Below, piece after piece: positions 1 to 12,302 of a stretch of DNA of 64,000 nucleotides. The stretch is from contig NW_021630092.1 of the NCBI RefSeq assembly GCF_900700375.1, positions 124,001 to 188,000 of the forward strand, read 5' to 3'. Every line of letters begins with the position of its first letter. The stretch's first letter is position 1. The DNA comes from Denticeps clupeoides. Lineage: Eukaryota; Chordata; Actinopteri; Clupeiformes; Denticipitidae. The position numbers and the translations under genes were made by a program. The notes beneath the pieces were generated by a model. It was not told where the DNA came from, did not search any database, and was given only the letters and a program-made list of their open reading frames with translations.

Positions 1-89
1 GCTAGATGTCCATGTTGTGTGTGCATCTTGTTCAGAGATGAACACGCACGTGTTTGTCTATTCTGCTGCAGTGACCAACAACAACAAAG

Positions 90-183
90 CCAGGGACAGT
101 CCCCCTGGAGACACTCAGGGGGACACGATGGTAGTAAGTGGGGTTTGAACCTGGGTCTGGTGCTACCCACTAGGCTGGTACCA
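90..183 (-). mobile_element. SINE family B fragment, antisense
   Basis: Contains the reverse complement of the family B body (block ending with the wording for actaccatcgtgtccctgag). It is truncated and lies in a coro1c intron. See the copy at 40325 for the full structure. Confidence 0.75.
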
Positions 184-188
184 TGTAA

Positions 189-2487
<2,299 letters not shown>

Positions 2488-4735
2488 AGGCCTGATCTTC
2501 CGCTTGTGAGGAGCTTCGCTTGGCTGGGATGTGGGCGGGACCAGTCACTGCCAATCTCCATGACTGACGACAGCATAGCAACAGATTCCGACAACATTCC
2601 CACATTCCTGCTGGGCGCGCCACAGTGTTCTGTTTTTTTACACTGCAACATATAAAGTTGAGATGAAATGAAGATGTTCTTCCACAGTAACGCATCCCCA
2701 CGCTTTGTTTCACTTTTTAAAAACTCGTACGTAAAGTAAAGTACCATGGAGCAGTGTGGGTCAGGTGGTTTTTGTTCTGTCCAACAAATTAAACCAACGT
2801 TGAAAAATGCTGATGTGTAAAAGACTGACATTGATGGATATGAATACATATGAATGATCAATCATCACTAGAAGTAGATCTTTATATTCTGTGATGCATT
2901 TTTCCATGTATAATGCAGGATGAATTTTGTGTGGTTGGATGGTGGATGAAGGTCGCTCTTACAGTTCCTTATCTTGACATGGTTTTCCTAACCCTGGTTT
3001 CAGCTTTTTTTCTTCTCCTCCCCTTCATCTCGCCTGTTTTGATGAGACCTGTTGGACAAGTTGGGATCCCTGGTAGTTGAAAGAAGCCTCCCGACATCTT
3101 CTCATCTTTCTTCTTCCCCACTTACGGCATTCCTGTTGCCTCAACCAGTAAAGAACGATGCTCGTCGCTCACATTCTTCTTCATTGGGCCCTGCTTTAAG
3201 TATGAAGGAAACGTTGAATATGAAATGTGTCAGTAATAGTGGATGAATGTGAGGGTGAAAACCTTCAGCTTGCCCCCAGACTGGAACGTAAGAGAACCTC
3301 TGCTGGGGCTGAGGTCGCATGTACATGTCTGTTCATTAATAAAGAACACAACACACCTTTCCATCCTGGTCCGCATTATGTCCCTCCTTGTAGACACTCC
3401 CTGCGGGTGACATCTGGACCAGGGACGGTGGTTTTGTTGTTGCCGCGGCATGCGTACTGCACCCAATTATGAAAAATAATAAGAAAAGCATGTCTGTGCT
3501 CTACAAGTATTTTGGAGCTGCACTGAAGGCCTGGGTGTGGTTTAACTCGAAATGACAGAGGAGGCCTTCTGAGGTTACCGCAGCTGTGTGGGTTGCTGTA
3601 CGGATCTTCGTCTCCCCATGACTGGACCTGATCGATCACTCGTTGGAAGCCGTGGTGCAGTGAGCGGTTCAGATGGCCGTGATCAGGCAGCTTTCATGGC
3701 CGACCGTGGAGAGCGGACCTCACCCAACACCCATACAAAAAAAATCCATATTTCATTTTTTATCATCAATGAAACAGAAAGGTCAGGACAACCATATGGT
3801 GGCTAGTTTGTAAAGCCCCGATCATGAAGGACAAGGTTTTCGGTACAGGAACCGCTTCCTCTCGTGGAAAAGCGCTTTATTTGCCGTTCTTGCAGTCCAA
3901 CTAGCTGTTTTTCTCTCATTTTTCTCTCTTGTTAGGAGAAGTTCTACTAGAGAACTTTCCATAGACCAATAAGACCATTAAGTAGGTGAAAGTTGAAAGT
4001 GAGTGTTTGTGGTGAAGATCTTGTAAAGATCAAATCTTCCTTTTCTTCTGGATTTTGGCTGGACCGTTACTATTCCATTTTTATGTTCCTGCCACAGATC
4101 TGCCGAATACGTCTCGTATTGAAGAGCACGTTAGAAATCAGGATGGAAAAGACTGGCGGTGTGAGGGAGGAAAATAGAAATAGATGGTTAAAGAGGAGGG
4201 ACCGGAACGTTCCTCTCACTGGAGGGAACACCCTGGTCCCGTCTTGCTGGTCTCAGTCGACGGCGTTCTTCAGCTCTTCTTCATCTGCCTCTTTAGTCTT
4301 GTATTGAAAGGACGAGGACGTCGCTCAGCGTAAAGTAAGTGTTTCATTCACGTTTCCTTCGTTTGGAGAGTTTCTCTCGCGTTTCTCTGCTTGTTTCTCA
4401 GCATTTTGGTCTGTACGTGGCACCGTGGTGTGTACGTATATTACAGACCCAGCCGGAGGAGTGGGCTTCGTCGCCTACTTAGAAAGCGTATTGGAAGCGT
4501 ATTTTTGTGTGTTTGTGGCAGAAACAGTCTGGTTTCTGGCCGCTGTAAGTCTCCCACGCTGCAGGACGCCCCGCGTCCTCCCCCATCGCTGGCTTTGGTG
4601 TGGTCAACCTCCAGCATATCAATTACAACCTAGCCGTCGGTCCTCGTCTCCACCCAGAATAAATAAGGCCTTGCAATCGGCGGTTTCTGGCCTCATTTAC
4701 GGAGTCACGTGATCCTTCTCTCCTCAGGAGCCGCC
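2488..4735 (+). other. coro1c 3' UTR, then intergenic and tmem119 5' region
   Basis: No coding exon is recognised. The first 850 bases are probably coro1c 3' UTR, with an aataaa near 3338. The stretch 3350-4700 shows only short random frames. The sequence just before the tmem119 ATG, ending ctctcctcag, looks like a 3' splice site, so a non-coding first exon of tmem119 probably lies somewhere in 3400-4600; I cannot place it. Confidence 0.5.
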
Positions 4736-5374
4736 ATGACGCCTTCGCTCGGCCTCCACCTGGCATCTGCGGCTGTGGTGCTGATCTGCTGGAGCAGCTC
4801 CTTCCTTGCCGCCTTCCCCTTCAACGTCACCGAGGAGCTGAGTGGTGACGGAGCAGAGCCAGAGTTCATCTTCCCCATCATGCGCACCACCCGCATGCCC
4901 GCATCCATCGCCCCCACCCAGAAGGTCACCACAATCACTCGCCTCAAAGACTTCGTCTTCAACCAAGTTGTGGATTTCCTGAAGGACAACCTGCTGCTCA
5001 TCACCGTGGTGACGTCTCTCCTCATCGTCATCATCTTCATCGTCTGCTGCGCCTCTGCAATGAGTCACAAGCGCAAGCTGGATGCTTTCTACCCACCAGC
5101 CAAGAGCTTCACGCCCAGAACTTACATGGATCACGGCGCCCGGCCAAGAGACCCTAAACCTCAGCAGCAGCCTGTGGCCCAGCACCTGCGGGCCCCGTCC
5201 AAAGCCCTGGTGGGGGACAAAGAAGGCAAGGACCCCCGACCGAAGCCCCAGGCGGCTTCAGATATGGAGAAGGTGGAGGCCGAAGTGCAGAAAGAGGAGC
5301 CACAGAGCAGCAGCCCCAGCAAGCCTCTGGTGTGCACCTGCCACCTGAAGAAGGCCACGCCTCCTGCCCACTGA
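4736..5374 (+). CDS. tmem119: transmembrane protein 119
   Basis: A single coding exon of 212 aa. TMEM119 is a type I membrane protein known as a microglial marker and an osteoblast-differentiation factor. The start is the ATG at 4736 in the context gccgccATGa, just downstream of an apparent acceptor (cctcag), so the 5' UTR is spliced. A signal peptide covers about residues 1-26 and an N-glycosylation site (NVT) follows. A conserved segment DFLKDNLLLITVVTSLL leads into the membrane helix at about residues 92-116, then a basic stop-transfer and the conserved juxtamembrane block KLDAFYPPAKSF..YMD. The tail is Pro/Glu/Lys-rich and ends with a Cys-containing motif CTCHLKK, comparable to the CACSS end of the mammalian protein. 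The size is shorter than the human protein (about 283 aa). The location between coro1c and sart3 supports the call. Confidence 0.88.
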   Translation: MTPSLGLHLASAAVVLICWSSSFLAAFPFNVTEELSGDGAEPEFIFPIMRTTRMPASIAPTQKVTTITRLKDFVFNQVVDFLKDNLLLITVVTSLLIVIIFIVCCASAMSHKRKLDAFYPPAKSFTPRTYMDHGARPRDPKPQQQPVAQHLRAPSKALVGDKEGKDPRPKPQAASDMEKVEAEVQKEEPQSSSPSKPLVCTCHLKKATPPAH

Positions 5375-5800
5375 GAAGATCCTGTTCAGTCGTGTTGTCA
5401 TTCCGCGGGACATTTTCATTCATATTTTACTTTCCATTTTAACCATAGTGAGTGAAGCTGGAGTTTATGGAGTTTATAAAATATGAATTTCCACAGTTTA
5501 ATTCAAGCATCTGTTTGTGTGCTTTTGATGTAGAGCTTTAATAATGTCCCCATTTATTCTTTTTTGTAGTATTCTGTAGTATTATTTGCATTTATATTCA
5601 CATGAATGATGTCACCATTACAATAACATGTACTTTTATACAGATATTGCATGAACAGGTTATTTCTTCATATTAAAAGACGTTTGTGTCTGTCTGTCAT
5701 GTTGTAGTTCGTTCTGTGGTTATCATGTGCGGTTCAGTGGTGGCCTAGTGGCCGAGGATGGAATCCACACATGAAGAACAGGCCATGATCAGCAGGCCAT

Positions 5801-6051
5801 GGGGGGCAGTGGTGGCCTAGCAGTTAAGGAAGTGGCCCCGTAATCAGAAGGTTGTGGGTTTAAATCCCGATCTGCCAAGGTGCCACTGAGGTGCCACTGA
5901 GCAAAGCACCGTCCCCACACACTGCTCCCCGGGCGCCTGTCATGGTGCCCACTGCTCACTCAGGGTGATGGGTTAAATGCAGAGGACACATTTCACTGTG
6001 TGCACCATGTGCTGTGCTGCTGTGTATCACAAGTGACAATCACTTCACTTT
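5801..6051 (+). mobile_element. SINE family A, near full length
   Basis: tRNA-derived head with box-A-like gtggcctagcagttaagg and box-B-like ggtttaaatcc, followed by a body reading ctccccgggcgcctgtcatg and an end gtgacaatcacttcacttt. About 13 copies or pieces occur in the window in both orientations. A partial head (5732-5757) sits just upstream, suggesting nested or tandem insertion. Lies between tmem119 and the LRR gene. Confidence 0.85.
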
Positions 6052-6894
6052 AGAATGCTCCTCGTGGAGTGACAGAAGCCACGGTGGAGAACCAGGCCAC
6101 AGCTCTGTAGAAGAACGCCACACCTAACGGATTCAGTAATGAAGTTAATAATTAATTACGAGGTATTGAATCACAGCCCATCTGTAAATGTAATTAAATA
6201 TATTGAGTCTGATTTTGGATTATTTAGTGTGGTACATTGGAAAAGGGGTCAAAAATCTTCTCGCGCCTCTTCTGCTGTTCCTGAAAGGCCCGTTTCTGCG
6301 TAAAAACCGGATCTCCATCTCCTCGATAACGTATGGCCAGAAGAATGGACGCTGTCATGCCTGAAAAGAACATACGTTTTCACAGCAGAAGTTAAGACCG
6401 GCTCTCAAAGGTCAGGTTACAAGAGCAAACGGCGGGAATCGAGCGGCCAGGAGGAGGAGGAAACCAGAGCCGCGTAAAGAGGGTCACATTCCCGCTGTTT
6501 TGTCAATGAGGTGCTAAATAATTCCGGAATATTCGGAGCCTTTCACTCTTGGTGACAGATGCAGAGCGGAAGGCCACCAGCTCGCGCGCATTTGTCAGCC
6601 GAGACAGAAGCAGGGAGACACGCAGGTTCTCGGGCAGGACGGCAGCTTTCACAAGACCCCCGTCTGATGGGCCCTTTCACCGGGACCGTCCACCAGGAGC
6701 CTGCGGATTCACATGCTAAAGATGACACAAAACAGGTAACGCAACACCTCAAGTTCCATTAAAGTTTGATAGGCTGCTACTTGGAGTCCTCGGGGACACT
6801 GAAGGCCTGAGCAGAGGACGGAATTGGCCAGAACACGCTCTGAAGAGCAGGCTCCAGGTGCACTGATGCCGCTTCTTTCTTCTCAGTGGGAGCC

Positions 6895-8217
6895 ATGAGT
6901 CTGCGCCTCTGCTGCATCCTGCTGTCTCTCGGTTGTCCGCGTGGCTGCGCTGCTCTGTCCCCCTCCTGTCCCGCAGGGTGCTGCTGTCCACACCCTGACG
7001 CCCTGGTCTTCTGTGAGTCCCTGGGTCTCACCTCCCTTCCACGCTTCATCCCTCGCAACACCTCGGTTCTGTCTGTAGCCCGCAACCTCCTCTGCAACAT
7101 GGACCACCTGCTGCAGAACTTCTCCAGCCTGCAGGTTCTCAACCTCAGCCACAACCATTTGGACCGGTTCCCTCGTGGTCTGCCTCCCAGCCTGGAGAGT
7201 CTGCAGCTCCAGGAGAACCGGATCACCTACATCACCACCAGGGCTTTGAAACAGCTGAGGAAACTGGTCCAGCTGGACCTGGAGGACAACCGCATCCGGG
7301 CCATGCAGCCCCGGGCCCTGTTGACCCTTAGCCGGCTGGAGAGGCTGTCTCTGAAAGGAAACTTTCTGTCCAGCTTGCCGCTCTTCTTGCCTCCATCCCT
7401 GACTCACCTGGACGTGTCCGGCAACTGCATCTCGGCCCTGGACATGCACTCGCTGGACACGCTCATCAACCTGCAGGTGCTGAAAATAAACCGCAACTGT
7501 CTGCAGTCCGTCCCCGAGGCCGCGTTCGACGGCCTGTCTCGCCTCCACTTTGTGGACCTTGCCAACAACCTGTGGACGTGTGAGTGTGACATCATGTATC
7601 TGTACCGCTGGCTGCTGGATGGACGTCTGGGGCTGGCTGGAGATCTGGTGTGCGCCGCCCCATTGCACCTGGCCCATCGGCTGCTGCTCACGCTGTCGGT
7701 CATGGCCATCTGTCCTCGGGTCCTGAAACAGAACGAAGAGGCGCCGCCACTGAACAGCACGCTGCCTACCAGCCTGCGTAACAGTCCCGCTGTCGAGACA
7801 AAGTTCTCAGTCCGACTGTCCAAGGCTTTCAGACAATCATCCAAAATCCCAAAAAGCCCAAATTTACAAACACGGGTCCTGTTAGACCTTCATTCTGTAG
7901 AGGGACTACGATCTGAGGACTGTCTGTCTCTGAACAAGAGCCACAGTCCGTCCATGTCCACAGACACGCCCATCAGCCCATCTCACTGTTTAGAAGACTC
8001 CACCACGGTCGCCAGTACAGCTCCGGGTCTCCTGGTTGGGGGGGAGGTGCACTCTGTCTCCACCGCTGAGGTCCACCTGAACCCAGGGGTCCTGGTCCTC
8101 ACTGCTGTCCTGATTCTGCTCTGTTTTCTCACCTGCTTGCTGCTGGTGGCTGTGGTGTGGCTTCTCAAAACGCTGCTTCAGCGGAATCAAAGGGTCGTAC
8201 CTCTTCAGCAGTCGTAG
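6895..8217 (+). CDS. single-pass leucine-rich-repeat membrane protein, unnamed
   Basis: One long coding exon of 440 aa. The ATG at 6895 lies just after a good acceptor (ctttcttctcag), so a non-coding 5' exon is likely; an upstream in-frame GTG at 6886 is less likely. Signal peptide about residues 1-22; a Cys-rich LRRNT (CPAGCCCPHPDALVFC) about residues 24-40; roughly seven LRRs (for example LQVLNLSHNHLDRFP and LVQLDLEDNRIRAM) about residues 55-222; an LRRCT cap (NNLWTCECDIMYLYRWLL) about 222-265; a Ser/Thr/Pro-rich stalk; a membrane helix about 399-423 and a 17-residue tail. The architecture recalls small synaptic or platelet LRR receptors (LRRC, OMG and GP1b types), but I cannot assign an orthologue. 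No kinase or TIR domain. It stands where human chromosome 12 has ISCU/SELPLG beside TMEM119 and SART3. Confidence 0.85.
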   Translation: MSLRLCCILLSLGCPRGCAALSPSCPAGCCCPHPDALVFCESLGLTSLPRFIPRNTSVLSVARNLLCNMDHLLQNFSSLQVLNLSHNHLDRFPRGLPPSLESLQLQENRITYITTRALKQLRKLVQLDLEDNRIRAMQPRALLTLSRLERLSLKGNFLSSLPLFLPPSLTHLDVSGNCISALDMHSLDTLINLQVLKINRNCLQSVPEAAFDGLSRLHFVDLANNLWTCECDIMYLYRWLLDGRLGLAGDLVCAAPLHLAHRLLLTLSVMAICPRVLKQNEEAPPLNSTLPTSLRNSPAVETKFSVRLSKAFRQSSKIPKSPNLQTRVLLDLHSVEGLRSEDCLSLNKSHSPSMSTDTPISPSHCLEDSTTVASTAPGLLVGGEVHSVSTAEVHLNPGVLVLTAVLILLCFLTCLLLVAVVWLLKTLLQRNQRVVPLQQS

Positions 8218-8334
8218 AGCCGCTTCCTGACCATTGTATGTTTAGGGATACCATCATAAACCAGGTATTTAGACCATTTTTATCCTTGTGTGTCTCTGAA
8301 TTGTTGTTACATTTGGTTGGTACAATAATCAGTA

Positions 8335-8670
8335 CAGGGTGGGTCATTTATATGGATACACCTTAATAAAATGGGAATGGTTGGTGACATTGAACACATT
8401 TTATAAGTGGTCAGAAACTTGTAAATAACTCATGAAAGAATAAAGTTACACCATTGTTTTTCTTGTGAAATTACCAATAAATTTGATGTGTCACATGACC
8501 CTCTTCATATTGAAAAAAACAAAAGTTGGATCCAAGATGGCCGACTTCAAAATGGCCACTATGGTCACCACCCATCTTGAAAAGTTTGCCCCCTCACATA
8601 TACTAATGTGCCACAAACAGGACGTTTATATCATTTTATTAAGGTGGATCCATATAAATGGCCCACCCTG
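8335..8670. mobile_element. Tc1/mariner-type MITE with about 40-bp terminal inverted repeats
   Basis: The element begins cagggtgggtcatttatatg and ends with the inverse, catataaatggcccaccctg. The inverted ends extend about 40 bp (…ccttaataaaatg against cattttattaagg…) and the whole is flanked by TA on both sides, the target duplication of the Tc1/mariner superfamily. It is 336 bp with no transposase frame, so it is a non-autonomous element. It inserted into the 3' flank of the LRR gene. Confidence 0.88.
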
Positions 8671-8721
8671 TAGTTTAAAGAAGCAAAACTAGATTTATAA
8701 AATAGATTTATACTCACCTAT

Positions 8722-8845
8722 TAATCAGAAGACCCAGTTTTGAACCCCACTTAACTTAATTGTGTCCAGGGGGGTTGTCCCTGTCACTGCTGATTGTAAG
8801 GCGCTCTGGACAAGTGTGTTTGGTAAATGTAAATATATTTACAGC
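8722..8845 (+). mobile_element. SINE family B, degraded copy
   Basis: Recognisable pieces are cagaagacccagttttgaac, the cccctgtcactgctgattgt block and the L2-like tail ggcgctctggacaagtgtgt. The head is mostly lost and the copy is older than others in the window. Confidence 0.65.
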
Positions 8846-9159
8846 ATTTATCAGACGCCCTTATATAAATAATCAGTAAGTCAAGCTAACATCACAACAT
8901 CAGTTCAATTCATGTTTTTTATTACATTCCTATATTTTCATAGTATTGTGACTGTAGTTCGAAGAGTTGGAAGATAACCTTATGAAAAATGTCATGTATT
9001 TTGTATTAATCTGGGGATTGAGTGTAGACTATTTTTGCATGTTTTCAATGTATTTAGTGAACTACTTTTTTAAATTATAATTTATTATTTACTTTTAATA
9101 TTGAACATTTTGTGAATAAAATCGTTTTGAGAGGAAATTAGTGTTGTCAGTATGCAGTA

Positions 9160-9543
9160 AACAAAGGCATCCCAGATCTGGTAACCCAAGTCTGGCATCC
9201 CAGGTCTGGCAACCCATGTCTGGCATCAGAGATATGGCAACCCAGGTTTGGTAACAAACGTCTGGCAACCCAGATCTGGCAACCCAACGTCTGGCAACCA
9301 AGGTCTGGCATCAGAGATATGGCAACCCAGGTTTGGTAACAAACGCCTGGCAACCCAGATCTGGCAACCCAACGTCTGGCAACCAAGGTCTGGCATCAGA
9401 GATATGGCAACAAACGTCTGGCAACCCAGATCTGGCAACCCAGATCTGGAAACCCAACGTCTGGCATCAGAGATATGGCAACCCAAGTTTGGCAACAAAC
9501 GTCTGGCAACCCAGATGTGGAAACCCAACGTCTGGCAACCCAG
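9160..9543. repeat. 13-15 bp minisatellite just upstream of sart3
   Basis: Tandem array of units such as agatctggcaaccca and acgtctggcaaccca, with a higher-order block of about 85 bp (from tcagagatatggcaacccag) repeated at 9227 and 9311. It ends about 30 bp before the sart3 start codon, so it lies in the promoter or 5' UTR. Both strands show open frames through it that are not genes. Confidence 0.9.
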
Positions 9544-9573
9544 CCGCCTGTTACCAGGCAGATCCGCTCCAAC

Positions 9574-12220
9574 ATGGCGGCCGCGGTGAACGACGTAGAA
9601 ACGCCGCTTAGAGAAATGGAGCAGGAACAGGAGGAGGCTGAAGCTATGGACAGAGAGTCCGACGACGAGGAGGGTGTCGGTGTGGACAACTCGGACGAGG
9701 ACGGGGACACGTCAGAAGATGAGCGCGAGAATGAAGCGGAGATACAGCGTCTGGAGGAGCAGGTGGGACTCCCGCGGCTAACGGCTAACAGCTAACATTC
9801 ATAACGCGTCTCCCAACACGTGTCGTCGTTATTATCTGTTTATACCCACGGCGGTCAGGATGTTCTCTTTATAAACGCCACTATTTACACCTGGAGGTAT
9901 ATGTGGTCTACTTGGTCCATTGCAGCTCTCCATCAACGTGTTTGACTATAATTGTCATGTGGACCTCATCAAACTGCTTCGCCAGGAGGGGAAACTGCAG
10001 CGGCTGCGCACCGCCAGGCAGAAGATGAGCGAGCTCTTCCCCCTGACTGAAGGTACGAGGGCTCGGTTATGGTCCAGGGCCGACCTTCTGGTTCGGGGAG
10101 GCTTGGTTTAGGCCCTGTTGTTCTTGTCTTCGTCCTGCAGAGATCTGGCTGGACTGGCTGAAGGACGAGATGAACCTGGCAGAAGACGAGCCGGACCGTG
10201 TCCGGGTCTACGAGCTTTTTGAGAAGGCCGTTTCAGACTACATCTGTCCGGAGATTTGGCTGGAATACGCCCAGTACTCTATAGGGGGCATGGGCTCGCC
10301 CGGGGGCGTGGGGACAGTGCGGGACATCTTCGAGAGAGCGCTGACGGCGGCGGGCTTGCACATGACCAAGGGGGCGGTTCTCTGGGAGGCCTACAGGGAG
10401 TTCGAAATGGCCATCTTGTCCACGGTCCAGGTATAACACGGGCAGATCGCGCGCTAGAGGGGGAGGAAGTGTCGCCGCGGTGACGCCGTTTCTTGCCTCC
10501 GCTGCAGCCGCCTCCAGGGAGCGTCCCCGCACGCGAGCAGCAGGAGCAGCTGAGCGTCCAGCTGGAGCGAGTCCACGTCCTGTTCCGCCGCCAGCTGGCC
10601 GTGCCGCTCCTCGGTGAGAACCCCGCCCGCCCGCCCGCCGCAGGTTTATGTGCTGGTGATGAACGTGCCGTGCGCGTGTTGCAGACATGGACGGGACGTA
10701 CGCGGAATATTCCGAGTGGGCCGGTGAAGCCGTTCCTGACGCGGCCCGACAGCAGTACAAGAAGGCGCTGCAGCAGATGGAGAAGAACAAGCCTTACGAG
10801 GAGGCGCTGGTATTTACCCACAAGCCACTGCACACACGCTACTCACTATTAAAAGCAGATGTAAATGCTGGTCATGTGACGATAAAGATTTAACAGTAAT
10901 TCCTGAGTCTATAATGTACCAATACTATTATAATACGATTACCTTGTTTTATTCATGAAATGGGGTTTGACTAAAAGAATATAAAATTTTAGCATAAAAT
11001 TTTCATGGATAACGGAATCAAATCTGATTAAAATGCTCAGACTGTAAAATAAAGAGCAGAACAACACTAGTGGTGAGCGGCCTGGTCGTGCTGCTGCTTT
11101 TTATGGATGAGTGGCATCCCGTCACTTGATTGGCTGTTGCTCAGTGTCGCCTCCAGCAGGTGATTGGTGGTAACCATCTGCTTGTGATGTAGCTGGTCTC
11201 TGAGGCTCCTAAGATGGCGGAGTACCAGGCCTACATTGACTTTGAGCTGAAAGAAGGAGACCCCGCCCGCATCCAGAACATCTTCGAGCGAGCTCTAGCG
11301 GAGAACTGTCTGGTTCCAGACCTGTGGGGGAAATACACCTCTTATCTGGTGAGAACCGGCTTCCGCCACCCCTTCACAAAATCCACCCAGTTGCCCCACC
11401 AGGTCCACACACGTCCACCATGCCATTTTCTGGTATTTGAACAAGCTTTGCTGGGATGGTAATGAGGTGCTGGCTCTCTATAGGACCGGCAGCTGAAGAT
11501 TAAAGGGCTTGTGCTCTCTGCTCACGAGCGAGCAGTCAGGAACTGCCCCTGGACCATGGGCCTGTGGAAGAGCTACCTGCTGGCCCTGGAGAGACATGGG
11601 GCGGAGCACCCCTCTGTCTCGGGTACGGACTGCGGTCGCGGCTCTGCGTGAGAGCCCGAGCGGTGTTTTTGATTGTAAATTGTGGTTCCAGACGTGTTCC
11701 AGAAGGCTCTGAATGCCGGCTTCATTCAGGCTGCGGATTACGTGGAGATCTGGCAGGCCTACCTGGACTACCTGAGAAGGCGGGTGGATTTCAGCCGAGG
11801 TTAGGAGTGACTGCAGTAACGCGGTTTATTAGGATCCATACAAACATGTACAAACATCACACATCTGGTAAAACCTATTAGACCGTTATAGTACTTTATA
11901 GCAATAATAGCTTCTGCCCAAAATCAAGATGTAATTACTAATAAAACTACTGAAAACCACTGCTATTAAAATGTTTCGTAATAACCCGTTTATAAGTAGA
12001 ATAACCATTTGGGATGCGAAGTCCCGTCGAGCTATGGGATTAATATTTATCCTGTCGTCCTGTCATGGTGAAACCTGCAGAGGGCAGCAGAGAGCTGGAG
12101 GAGCTGCGGGCCGCCTTCACCCAGGCTCTGGACTACCTGAAACAGGACGTGGAGGAGAGTGAGTGACCTTTCACCCCCAGCACAGAGTGTCTATGGGAGC
12201 CTGTGAGGTCAGACTGAGGC

Positions 12221-12302
<82 letters not shown>

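Noticed and set aside
5806-5880. tRNA gene suggested by box-A and box-B-like motifs
   Set aside because: The motifs belong to the head of a dispersed SINE family with many copies; no intact cloverleaf with paired acceptor stem was found.
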